Of a stretch of 64,000 bases of DNA, positions 17,017 to 27,100 are shown in pieces. The position numbers were made by a program, and so were the translations under genes. The number at the start of each line of letters is the position of its first letter. The first letter of the stretch is position 1. The notes beneath the pieces were generated by a model, which was not told the DNA's origin, did no database searches, and was given only the letters and a program-made list of their open reading frames with translations. Source of the DNA: Stieleria neptunia (GTDB lineage: Bacteria > Planctomycetota > Planctomycetia > Pirellulales > Pirellulaceae); assembly GCF_007754155.1 (NCBI RefSeq), contig NZ_CP037423.1, positions 2,666,001-2,730,000 on the forward strand, written 5' to 3'.

Positions 17017-17925
17017 ATGAGAGTCATTCTTCAGGTCACCGCAGGACCGGCACTGGGTCGCCAAATCCCGCTCCAATCCGGCGAACGGGCACGATTCGGA
17101 AGCAGTGACAGTGCCGATGTCTGCTTTCCAGAAGACGTGCAGATGGCCGAAGTGCACTTCGAACTGGAATGCCAGTCCGAACAGTGCCTGGTCCGCGATC
17201 TGTCGGGCACCGCCGGGACCTTCGTCAACGACGAACCCGTCGAAGAAGCGTCGATCGAGGATGGCGATCAGATCGTTGCCGGGCAAACGCAGCTTCGTAC
17301 CGTCGTCAAGGGACGCCCCGGCGATCCAAAGGGCAAGCCCGACGAGTCCCAGACAGACCAGCCCGTCGAACCGAAACTCTCCGCCGTCGAGCTTTGCCAA
17401 ATGACCGATCTGGAGGAAGAGTCGTTGCAGCTGTTTCGCCCCAGCCATACGCCGGAAGAGTTTTTCCAGGTTCTGACGGACAACCAACTGTTTGCCGACG
17501 CCATCCGAATCCTCTCGCTGTACCTGCCCAAACGACAAGCCATTTATTGGGCGTATCGGGCCGTCGACGATGTCTTTCCACGAGACCTGATCGGCGACGA
17601 GCGAACCGCGCTCGACGTGACGATGGCCTGGTTGAAGGATCCCAGCGAAGAAAACCGCCGAGCTGCCATGGCGATCGCCGAAAAACTGGAGTTCGCCAAT
17701 GCACCCAGTTTGGTCGCCGCGGCCGCCTGTTGGAGCGAAGGCAGTATGGCGCCGGCGGAGTTCGACGAGGTCCCCCCCGATCCGAATCTGACCGCCCAAA
17801 TGGCCGCCGCGGCGATGACGATGACCGCCACCAGCGGCGAGGTGAAATCAATCAACGATCGCTTCGGAAAGATTACCGAAATCGGAAAACAGTTCCTGGC
17901 CGGTGACGTCGAGCTGCCCGCTTAG
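17017..17925 (+). CDS. FHA-domain protein with helical C-terminal domain (T6SS-associated)
   Basis: A 302-residue protein. Residues ~1-100 form a forkhead-associated domain: GERARFGSSDSADVCFPED, MAEVHFELE and DLSGTAGTFVNDEPV carry the GR/S..H...NG-type layout (the Arg of GERARFG, Ser-Ser, His and the N-x-x-x loop), so binding to phosphothreonine is plausible. After a Pro/Lys linker, residues ~125-300 are mostly alpha-helical, like the DUF6931 proteins often found beside planctomycete T6SS genes. It is downstream of vgrG and convergent with the large kinase gene. In other T6SSs an FHA protein is phosphorylated by PpkA to start assembly; a similar pairing is inferred here. Confidence 0.88.
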   Translation: MRVILQVTAGPALGRQIPLQSGERARFGSSDSADVCFPEDVQMAEVHFELECQSEQCLVRDLSGTAGTFVNDEPVEEASIEDGDQIVAGQTQLRTVVKGRPGDPKGKPDESQTDQPVEPKLSAVELCQMTDLEEESLQLFRPSHTPEEFFQVLTDNQLFADAIRILSLYLPKRQAIYWAYRAVDDVFPRDLIGDERTALDVTMAWLKDPSEENRRAAMAIAEKLEFANAPSLVAAAACWSEGSMAPAEFDEVPPDPNLTAQMAAAAMTMTATSGEVKSINDRFGKITEIGKQFLAGDVELPA

Positions 17926-17953
17926 CAACGCACGGAAACGAAGCCTATCCCAC
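17925..17953. repeat. Dispersed repeat fragment after the FHA gene
   Basis: GCAACGCACGGAAA starts at the last base of the FHA stop codon and is followed by AAGCCTATCCCAC. Both parts recur at 48409-48449 (same 14-mer right after a stop codon) and the second part in the perfect hairpin at 52219-52275. It occupies the 104-bp convergent gap; no terminator is obvious. Confidence 0.8.
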
Positions 17954-18029
17954 TGATTGTCTTGCCCCCATCACCGCGGGTTCATCATTCTGCCCCGTAT
18001 CATTCTGCCATCCGCTCCCACGATCTGAA

Positions 18030-21000
18030 TCACCAACCCCCTGCCGCCAAACTTTCCGAATGCGGCAGCTCTTCCCCGGAATCTTGGTTGTCATCCGGTT
18101 CCACTTCAATCTTGATCGTCTGGCTGACGGTTTGCTTTTCGAGTGATGCTTCGGGTCGCCCGTCCGTTGCGCCGTCCGCGTCATGGTCGGTGTACTGAAA
18201 ACCGGACAGCGTGACTTCGACGGTCCGCGAGATCACGGCCATCTCAGCGACTTCGGCGTCCTGCTCCAGATCCGTCGCCACGTCGCTGCCGTTCGGCACC
18301 TCGTCGCTGCCGCTCGGCACCTTCTGGCTGTCGCTCGCTGCGTCATCGCTGGACGATTCGACTCGATAAGCCAGTGCGGCGATCAACGCTTGCACCGACC
18401 TGACGTCGACCGCATCGCTGAATCGGACACGCAATCGATCCGCCGGCCCCTCGTTCGAAACGAGTTCACCGATCACTTTCGGCTCCGCTTGGTGATGAGC
18501 GCGGTGAGAAAGCATGGTGCGTCCTTGCCGGGTGTCGGTCACGATCGTGGCGCCCAGCAAGTCGGTCATCGGTCGAATCGCCAGCGTCTCACCGGCAAGC
18601 CGCTCGCCCAGAATCGACACGGTCAATTCCGCGCCGCCGAATCGGGCCAGCCGGCTGGGATCGCTCAGCAAAACAGACGTGCCGATCTGCTTGAACGATG
18701 CGTTTCGTCGAACCGTGAACTGATCATTCGAAAACGCAAACGTGATCGGGTACAGGGGCGCGCCCTCCCAGATCGTCGTTTGCCCGTTCATCCCGGATGA
18801 CAACAGGTTCTGGCCGTCGGGCGAAATCGAAATGGAGGTGATATCACTTTCCGAGTTGACTTCACTTTCGGCATCCAGTCGGAACAGCTTTTTGTTCAGG
18901 GTGAACAACTCTTTGATCAAGCCGCTCGACGCGATCGTTTCCGGTTTGACCTGGGGGGCCTCTTGCGACGGGTCGTTCGCAACGATTGCCTCTAAGATGC
19001 GGCTGGTGTCCCAGATGCCGATGCCTTTGCCCTGGCCGGTGATCAGTCGTCGGCGGTCATAGGAAAGGGCGATCGCGGTGGTTCCACTGGCGTCTTCCCG
19101 ATCCATTTGTGCCAGCAGATTGCCACGCCGATCCCAGAACGCGACGACGCGATCTCCGTCACAGGTCACGATCCAGCTGCCGTCGTCGGCATACACGGCC
19201 GTCTGCACTTTACCCGGTTGCCAGGTCTCCAGCACACGCTGCAAGGTTCCGTCGGCTGCGAGTTGCCAAACCGCCGCACCGCTGTCGGTGCCGGCCAAGA
19301 TGCGGGTCCCGTCGGGTGAAAACATGGCAAAATTCAGCTCGCGACGATCATCGTCCCCGCGCGATTCAAGTGGACTGTGCCACTGCTGGGCATCGAACCG
19401 CCATAGTTTCCAGGTCCCGTTTCGCTCCGCCGTGATCATCCGATTCGGATCGGTGGGGTCAAAAAAGGTGGACACGATCGGTCCGTCATGCTGGCCGGCC
19501 AAGTGGACTGCGGCGCTGGTGTTTTCACTCCAACGGTCCGCGTCCAATTCCCAAACACGGACGTTTCCCTCGCTATCGCCGACCACCAGACGATCGCTTC
19601 GGCCGCTGGCGGGATCGTACGAGAAATCGGCGGCAACAATTTTTGATGCGGGGCGGAAACTCTTCTTGAGCGTCGTAAAACTCAGCGGCCGCTGCCGGTC
19701 GGCGGCCCACAGTCGAGCACCCTTGCCGCCGACCACCAAGAGTTGCGTTTCCGGCGCGTCATTGCCCACGATGAACGCGGTCGAAACTTCACCGATTTGC
19801 GATGAATTCATCTCGGCAAAATCAGCGTCTGGATGGTTCCAATCCCAATAGCCGATCCGATAACGTGACGGGCGGCTGGTGCCCAACGGGCCGCCGCGAT
19901 CCGAACCGGACTTGGCCGGGAAAAACAGACTCAGCAAGGCCCGGTCGGTTCCCGGGACAAAGCGTGCGGAACGAATCGTCGGCCGGTTGTCGGTCCAATC
20001 ACGGCGGCCGGCATCATCGGTGAGCAAGAAGCTGGCTTCCGCTCGAATCGCGTCGCCCTCCAAACGGAACAGTTCGGCGACGGGAAAATCGGTGCCTTCC
20101 AGCGGGGCGTGTCCGACCAGCAAACGGTCGCCGGCGGCGGAAACGTCCAATGCCGTCACCGGGCCCGACCAGGGCAGTTTGGTTTCTTGGGTTCCGTCGG
20201 TTGCATTCCATCGGATCACTTCACCATCCACACCGGCGGTGATCAACGACCGGCCCGACGGCAAAAACGCGGCGCTGCGGATGGCAGAACGGTGTGCCCG
20301 AAAACGGACCAGTTGGCGAGGGCTGTTCGTTGCGGTCTCGACCTGGTAGACGAAACAGTGCCCCGAGGAATCCCCGACCATGAAACGCCCCCCATCGGGT
20401 GAGAACTTGATCGTCGTCACATCGGGAATTCGCCGTTGCAGACGATTCATCGCGTCGATGCCGTCGGACGTCGTGCGGACCGAGACGGGCGAATACGTCG
20501 CGCCGCGGCGTTGGGTGACCGCTTCGGCTTGCCGGGCCAACTGCGAACGGGCATAGTCGCCCAGCAAGGCCGTTTTGACCACGTCGCCTTGCGCGTCGAC
20601 ACGCCAAAACCATGCCGGCGTCATGTGTTCATCGCTGCCGGTGACGACCAACGCGTTGCCCCGGTCGTGCTGCCACGCCACGTCCGCGGCGCCACGATAT
20701 CCGGTCCCATCAAGCTTTAACGTGTGTGTCCCGCGGGTGACGTTCCACAGCCGCGTCGTGTTATCGCCGGCCGACGTCATCAACCGTTCGCCCTGCGGAT
20801 CGATCACACCGGTGGCCGCCAACATGGCGTGCCCCTGGACCAACATCTCTCCGGTCGCGCGGCCGGGGTTTTGTAGGTCCCAGACTTCGACCGTGCCGTT
20901 GGCATAGACCGTCGCGATCCAGCGTCCGTCGCGGGAATAGATGGATTGGAGCGCACTGGACAGTCCGCGTTCACTCGGTTGGCGGCTCAAGCGAACCTCC

Positions 21001-24000
21001 GGGTCCGGAATCAGATCACGGGGCATCGAATACGCTTGCCACGCCCAGAGTTTCAAACCGTCGTCGGCCCCCGACAACACGTATTGGCCGTTGTTGGAAA
21101 ACACGCACGACCGGACCCAACGCCCGTGACCGCTGAGCACTTTGTCCAGTTTCCAGCTGTCCTCAGTCGGCCGCCACACCCGCACGGTGTTGTCGTTTCC
21201 GCCGGTGACGATGATCTGCTGATCGCCGAGACGGCCCACCGCGATGCTGCGAATACTGGCGGTATGACGATCGCCGGTGGCGCCGATCTCGTCGCGTCGG
21301 TTGGCGTCTCCCTGATTCCGATCGACCTGTCCTTGCAAACGTTTTTTCAACAGGTCGGTGCCCGCGGCCACGACATCGGCTTGCGCCGAACTGAGCTTCC
21401 AACGCAGCAGGCTTCGGTCGTATCCGCCCGAGAGCACGGACCGGCCGTCGGGGCTGAACACGGCTGCGTAGACCGGGCCATCGTGGCCGCGAAAATCGTA
21501 CAGCTTTTTCGCTTCGCTGACGCCCGTGGGCTTCGGCGTGGCCAGCCAGACGCGGACCCGGCCGTCTTCACAGGCGGTCACGACCAAGTCATCGTTGATT
21601 GGCGAAAGCCTGGCGCTCCAAACCTTGGGATCCAAGTGGTCCGCCATCACGGAGAGACGTGCAGCGGTGTTCCGGTCCCAAACCACGGCGGTCCGGTCGG
21701 CGGCGCTGGTGACGACCTTCGTCGCGTCGCCGGAAAAGGCCACGCTCAACACTTCCCCTCTGTGTCCCTGCAGCAACGAAGGGGTTGCCGCGACTCCATC
21801 GGACGTGATTTCCCAGACACAGACGTCGAAATCGCTTTGCCGCGAATCACCCTCCGGATCTTGTCGGCGAATCCCCGCCGCGGCCAAGTAGCGTCCGTCG
21901 GCGGAGACCGCCACGGCGCTCAGCTTGTTTCCGAACGGGATCGTGATCGGCTCCGCATCGCTGTCCAAGGCCGTGACACCCTTCCACAGCAAGACGTCCC
22001 CGTTATCGGTTCCCGCCGCCAGCACCTCGCCGTCGGCGGAACTGGCGACCGCTTCGATACGATCCTGGCCCGTCAGCGTTGCCACCGAAGCGGGACTCCA
22101 ACTGTGTTTCAAGATGCCCCACTCGATGTGCCGCATTTGGGACATCACCGGATCGGCATCGGGCTTGGTCGGGTCCAGTTTGTCCAGAATGCGTTCGGCC
22201 TTGTCGCGCAACTTGCGTCGGATGGACTCGGCCGCTAATCCGATATTCGAGGAGTACGGTGCTTCTTCGGCGCGACGTTTTTCCAACCGGGCTTCGGCCT
22301 CCAACCGCCGAGCTTCCCGCTGGGCCCGGACAGCTTCGTTTCGAGCCAGCTCCGCGTTTTCTCTTTCTTCTTCCGCCTTGAGCTTCGCTTCGGTCGCTTC
22401 GCCTTTCTGAGTATTCGCCACGTCGCGTTGGTTTTTAAGTCGGTCCGCGTTTTCCAACGACTCCTTGTAGAAGTAAAGCGTCACGACCACGACGGCCAGG
22501 ATCGCCGCGATCGCCGTTCCCGCGGCAATCTTTGAAACCCATGCCAGACGTCGCCGCGCCGCCCGTTTGTTTTCCAGCTTGGAAAGCAGATCGCGATGCT
22601 CGGGGTTGTTCGAATCCAGAACGGAAATCCCCAGTTCGTAGTTCTCCTGTGCCAGGGCGTTTTTGGCGTGTTCCAGCGTCGACAAACGCATTCCGACCGC
22701 GGCGGCGGTGTTGCCGTCCCAAAGTTTCAGCGCCTCTTCATAGGCAAACCGGGCACGGGCAAATTCATCGCTGCTTTGTTGCCGCTTCGCTCGGGCGAAG
22801 TGTTCATCGGCACTTTCGGACAGCTTGATGCTCTCACGATGCGATTGGTATTCACGAATCGCATCTTGCAACTCTTGGACGGACTGGTAGCGGTCTTCCA
22901 GATTGGTCGCCATCGCGCGGCGGGCGATGTCCACCAATTCGCCCGAGCGCGTCGTCGGGATGATTTCGTTGGCGGCCGCGGCCAGCAGGGCTTCGCCGGT
23001 ATCGCCGGTCCGCGGGTGGGGCGGAGTCCCGGTGACGATCTCATACAGCACCGCGCCCAACAGATAAATGTCACTGACCACACCCAGCTCGGACGGATTG
23101 TGGGCCGCCATCTCGGGCGCCATGTAGGCCGGTGTGCCGGCCGGCCCGGTCGCGACCGATGCCCAGGGTTGGTTGGGATCTTTGGTGATCGAAACCGCAA
23201 TCCCCCAGTCCATCACCGAGACTTCACCGAACTCGCCCACCATGACGTTGTGTGGCTTGATGTCTCGGTGCAGAAAGTTTCGGTCGTGGGCAAAGGCGAT
23301 CGCGTCACAGACCTTCATCAGGATTTCCAGATTCTCCGGAATCGTGTTCTCCTGAATGAATTCGTTCCACGGTCGCCCTTGGACGTGCTTCATCGAGTAG
23401 AACGGGATCCCGGTCGCATCGCGCCCCAACTCGTAAATCGGAACGATGTTGGGGTGTTCCAGTTGGCCCGTGACGACGACTTCGGAAATGAACTGGCTCT
23501 CCCCCACGCTTCCGGCACCGGCCAGTTCGGCCATCGGAACCTTGACCGCCACGTTGCGGTCCAGCGAGGTTTGGCGGGCCGACCAGACACGGCCCATGCT
23601 GCCTTCGCCGATCACATCGGTCAGTTCGTAATCGCCTTCGCTGGCACCTTTGGCACCGCCCTTTCCCTTCGTGATTTTTCGCGTCGCGATACTCAACGTC
23701 GGGCTCTCGACCTTCGTTTCGGTCGACGGTTGATGGGAGCTGAGCGTGCTCTCTGCGGTGAAGCCGGCTCCTCCGCCGCCGAAGGTGGACTCCCAAGTGC
23801 GTTCGACGCGTCGCCGAAATTGGGGCGACAGACGCCGGGGTTGAATCAACCCTTCGCTGCTGGCGACCTCCTGCAGCGGGCTGTCGGGCTCAACGGCCGT
23901 CGGATCAAACTGACTCGGCGGCGGGGCGGGGGCATTGGGGGCCGGGGCGTCGGGGGCCCCGCGCGGCTCCTCCGGATCGGTCGCCGCATCCTCGGCGGTC

Positions 24001-24182
24001 GGTTGCGGGGCGGCGAAGGGAGACGAGGCGGCATAATCGACCGCCGCCACGGGCTGTTCGGCCGGCGCGTCGGGGATGACTTCTTCGTGACCGGTGAAGA
24101 AGCACGCGCAGCTTCCACAACGCCCATTGGCCTGGTCGCGCTGGCTGCATTCGGAACCGCAATAAGAACAGATTAGCGCCAT
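18030..24182 (-). CDS. Transmembrane Ser/Thr protein kinase with WD40 repeats (2050 residues)
   Basis: Domains in order: a Cys4-like ribbon at the start (CSYCGSEC, CGSCAC); a Pro/Ala-rich linker; a kinase domain at ~182-435 with glycine loop IGEGSMGRV, Lys in VAVKVP, catalytic HRDIKPHN and VMDWG (DWG instead of DFG, usual in planctomycete kinases), plus GTPAYMAPE; a tetratricopeptide-like/coiled part; a membrane helix near 550 (IAAGTAIAAILAVVVVTLYF); a Lys/Glu/Ala coiled coil; many WD40 repeats to ~1850 (repeated VVTGGNDNTVRVW, VLSGADDGLKLW); and a cadherin/VCBS-like tail (RLRVRFSD, VEVTLSGF). The kinase faces the cytoplasm and the propeller region probably the other side. It overlaps the giant gene's 3' end by 10 nt. 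Catalytic residues look intact. Confidence 0.93.
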   Translation of the reverse strand: MALICSYCGSECSQRDQANGRCGSCACFFTGHEEVIPDAPAEQPVAAVDYAASSPFAAPQPTAEDAATDPEEPRGAPDAPAPNAPAPPPSQFDPTAVEPDSPLQEVASSEGLIQPRRLSPQFRRRVERTWESTFGGGGAGFTAESTLSSHQPSTETKVESPTLSIATRKITKGKGGAKGASEGDYELTDVIGEGSMGRVWSARQTSLDRNVAVKVPMAELAGAGSVGESQFISEVVVTGQLEHPNIVPIYELGRDATGIPFYSMKHVQGRPWNEFIQENTIPENLEILMKVCDAIAFAHDRNFLHRDIKPHNVMVGEFGEVSVMDWGIAVSITKDPNQPWASVATGPAGTPAYMAPEMAAHNPSELGVVSDIYLLGAVLYEIVTGTPPHPRTGDTGEALLAAAANEIIPTTRSGELVDIARRAMATNLEDRYQSVQELQDAIREYQSHRESIKLSESADEHFARAKRQQSSDEFARARFAYEEALKLWDGNTAAAVGMRLSTLEHAKNALAQENYELGISVLDSNNPEHRDLLSKLENKRAARRRLAWVSKIAAGTAIAAILAVVVVTLYFYKESLENADRLKNQRDVANTQKGEATEAKLKAEEERENAELARNEAVRAQREARRLEAEARLEKRRAEEAPYSSNIGLAAESIRRKLRDKAERILDKLDPTKPDADPVMSQMRHIEWGILKHSWSPASVATLTGQDRIEAVASSADGEVLAAGTDNGDVLLWKGVTALDSDAEPITIPFGNKLSAVAVSADGRYLAAAGIRRQDPEGDSRQSDFDVCVWEITSDGVAATPSLLQGHRGEVLSVAFSGDATKVVTSAADRTAVVWDRNTAARLSVMADHLDPKVWSARLSPINDDLVVTACEDGRVRVWLATPKPTGVSEAKKLYDFRGHDGPVYAAVFSPDGRSVLSGGYDRSLLRWKLSSAQADVVAAGTDLLKKRLQGQVDRNQGDANRRDEIGATGDRHTASIRSIAVGRLGDQQIIVTGGNDNTVRVWRPTEDSWKLDKVLSGHGRWVRSCVFSNNGQYVLSGADDGLKLWAWQAYSMPRDLIPDPEVRLSRQPSERGLSSALQSIYSRDGRWIATVYANGTVEVWDLQNPGRATGEMLVQGHAMLAATGVIDPQGERLMTSAGDNTTRLWNVTRGTHTLKLDGTGYRGAADVAWQHDRGNALVVTGSDEHMTPAWFWRVDAQGDVVKTALLGDYARSQLARQAEAVTQRRGATYSPVSVRTTSDGIDAMNRLQRRIPDVTTIKFSPDGGRFMVGDSSGHCFVYQVETATNSPRQLVRFRAHRSAIRSAAFLPSGRSLITAGVDGEVIRWNATDGTQETKLPWSGPVTALDVSAAGDRLLVGHAPLEGTDFPVAELFRLEGDAIRAEASFLLTDDAGRRDWTDNRPTIRSARFVPGTDRALLSLFFPAKSGSDRGGPLGTSRPSRYRIGYWDWNHPDADFAEMNSSQIGEVSTAFIVGNDAPETQLLVVGGKGARLWAADRQRPLSFTTLKKSFRPASKIVAADFSYDPASGRSDRLVVGDSEGNVRVWELDADRWSENTSAAVHLAGQHDGPIVSTFFDPTDPNRMITAERNGTWKLWRFDAQQWHSPLESRGDDDRRELNFAMFSPDGTRILAGTDSGAAVWQLAADGTLQRVLETWQPGKVQTAVYADDGSWIVTCDGDRVVAFWDRRGNLLAQMDREDASGTTAIALSYDRRRLITGQGKGIGIWDTSRILEAIVANDPSQEAPQVKPETIASSGLIKELFTLNKKLFRLDAESEVNSESDITSISISPDGQNLLSSGMNGQTTIWEGAPLYPITFAFSNDQFTVRRNASFKQIGTSVLLSDPSRLARFGGAELTVSILGERLAGETLAIRPMTDLLGATIVTDTRQGRTMLSHRAHHQAEPKVIGELVSNEGPADRLRVRFSDAVDVRSVQALIAALAYRVESSSDDAASDSQKVPSGSDEVPNGSDVATDLEQDAEVAEMAVISRTVEVTLSGFQYTDHDADGATDGRPEASLEKQTVSQTIKIEVEPDDNQDSGEELPHSESLAAGGW

Positions 24183-27100
24183 GACGCTGGTCTCCTCGCT
24201 GACAAATGATTTCGATCACGCTCGGGCTGCGATGACGCCACGCGCCGCCGTCGCGTATCCCGTCGCGTATCCCGTCGGCCCATCCCCGCGGCCAACACAA
24301 TGCCGCCCGTTGAGACCACCGGAACGCTGCCCAGGCGTTCGACGCTGCTCAGGTTGGAACGCCCGATCGATCCCGCAGCCGGCACCGCAGTGGGCCCGGC
24401 GGCCGGGCGGTCGACCGACGCCGCCGGAGGGTTCTCCGGCGGCTCGGCGTCCGCGTCTGCGTCCGCGTCGGACTCGGTCGCGTCCATTGGCTGACCGGGT
24501 TGATCGTCGCTTTGAGATTCAATCGGTTGTCCGTCGCGGATGATAAAGTCCAACACCAGACGTTCCGTTTGCCCTTCGATCAAATAGATTCGATACCGAT
24601 CGTCGGGCAATCGCTTGAACAGTTCGGGCAATTGGCTCAGTTCAAATCCCTCGCCCGAATCGGGGTCTTCCAGGTCCGGCAGGCTGTACTCTTCACGTCC
24701 CGGCTGCGAATCCCAAAGCTTGACTTCGCCCTCCGACTCGGCACCAAACGAAACGATCCGCAGCACATAGTAGCGCTGGCTGGTCACCACGGCGGAACCG
24801 ACAGAATTGTTGAATTGCAGTGGCGGCGTGACAAAAACGATGCGTTGGGTCGCGGGTGTGGTGACGACGATCTGCTCGAAGGTGCGCACAAAATCGACGC
24901 TGTCCGCCTCCGGCAACGGCGCCGAAAACGGCAGCAGCGCGCCTTCGACCCGCAGCGTGACCGTGGTGGTAAACTCCGGGCGATCGAGCAAGTCGGTGGT
25001 GTGTTGTGTCAGCACGATCGAGCCGTCCGCGATCGACGTCAGTGCCACGGTGACATTGATGTCGCCCTGATTCGGGGCAACGTCGTAGGAGTGTTGGAAG
25101 TTCACCCCGACCCCACCGGTGCTGATGTTTTGTTCCAGAGGGTTGCGGCGGAGCGGATCACTATCACCCGGATTGCCTTCCAACCAGTCCACTTCGGCTG
25201 CGAACCCGATCCCCAACGGATCGTTGACCGTCACATCGATTTGGGCGTTTCGCTGGGTGCCGCCCAGTAATTCGCCGACTTGCGTTCCGCTGATCGGATT
25301 GGACGCATTGATCAGCACGCCGCTAATCTGGCCCTTGCTCGTTGCCACGACGGCGGAATCAGCGAGCGTCAACACGCCCGCCCCGGCACCATCGTCGTTG
25401 GCCGAGATGGTGACCGACACCGCGTCGTTGCTACCGGTCGTGACTCGGGCCACCCTGTCCAGTGCCAGGTCGTCGTCGGCACGCAAGGCGATCTGCCCGC
25501 TCCCTGAGGTGATCCAGCCGTTCACGTTTAGGTCGGACGACGCACCGACCGCTTCCAGCGTGATCGAACCACTGCCCGATGTGATGCTACTTGGGATGCG
25601 TCCGCCGCTGGAGACGGCGATGGTGCCGCCGGCGGAAATCGAGACGTCGCCGGAGGATTGTTGCTGGACCGTCAAGAGGGTGATGCCGTCGGATTCGATG
25701 ACTTGGATGTCTCCGCTGCCGCGGTTGATGGCTTCAAGCGACGTGACCGTTGTGTCGAGCCCGATCCCCGTCATCGCGTCGACCGACAATGCATTGGCGG
25801 TGACCGACGCCCCGGTGTTTTGCACGCCGCCGCCCGAGGCGATCAATTCAATGTTGTCGTTGGCGTGGGTGAGTGCGGCATCCACGGTCAGATTGCTCGC
25901 CGATGCGGTCAGACTGATCGTCTGGGTCGAGGCATCGGTCGACAGGCTCGCGAGTTGGCTGGTGTTGAACGCGCCCTGGTCGACCAACGCGATGTTGCCG
26001 GCGGCGCCGAATCCTGTCGTGGACAGTTCATAGGTCGTCGCATCGGCGACCAGCGCGGTGCCAATCCCGATGCCTCCGGCGGCGACCAGACGCAAGGTGT
26101 CGGCGGTCGCGACGCCGCCGCCGACCAGGTCACCGCTCGTCGCGATCAGCGTCAAGTCATCGTTGGAATCTCCGATTGTGCTGTCGACCGTCAAGTTCGA
26201 ATTCTCGGACGTGAGCGTGACCGTTTGGCTGGAACCATCGGTCGACAACACTGTGATTTGGCTGGTATTCAGGGGGCCGGTATCGACCAGTGAGATGTTG
26301 CCGGCGACGCCTGCCGCGGACGTCGTCAAACTGTAGGTCGCCGCGTTGGCCCTGACAGGGGTACCGACCCCGATGCCGCCGCCGGCCCGCAGGGTCAAAC
26401 TGTTGGACGTCACCGTGCCGCCGCCGTTGATATTTCCCATCGTGGCGGTGAAACGCAGATTGTCATTGGCGTCGCCGACCGCACCGCCGATGTTGAAATC
26501 TCCCGTCCGAGTCGTCAGGTCGATCGTTTGTGACGAGATGTCCGTTGCGACCATGAAGTCGGCCGAGCCGACGTCCTGGACGGTGATGTTGCCCGCCGAG
26601 TTGACGCCGGCGGAGGTTAACAGGATGGTGTTGGCGTTGGTCAGCAGGATGGATCCGATGCCGATCCCGCCGCTCGAATTGACGGTCAAGGTATCGGCCG
26701 TGATGCTGCCCCCACCGACCACATCGCCGTTGCTGGTGATCAAGATCAGGTCGTCAACGGAATCACCGATCGGTCCGCCGATGGTTAGATCACCATTGGA
26801 AACGGTGACGCTGGCCGTCTGCGCCGAAGCCGCCGTGTTGATCGACAAGTCGACAGCGTCGTTCTCGATGACCGTGATATCACCCGCCCCATCCGCTCCG
26901 TGAGTGGTCAGAATCAACGAGTCCGCGTCGGTGTTCAGCGCCGTCCCGACGCCGATGCCGTCGGAGGAAACGATCGTCAATGTCGCCGCCGACACGGTCG
27001 CACCGCCCCCGACAATGTCCCCCGCGGTGGTGTTCAAATTGAGATGGTCCATCGAATCGCCGATCGCCCCGCCGACGATCAGATCGCCTGACGCCACGGA

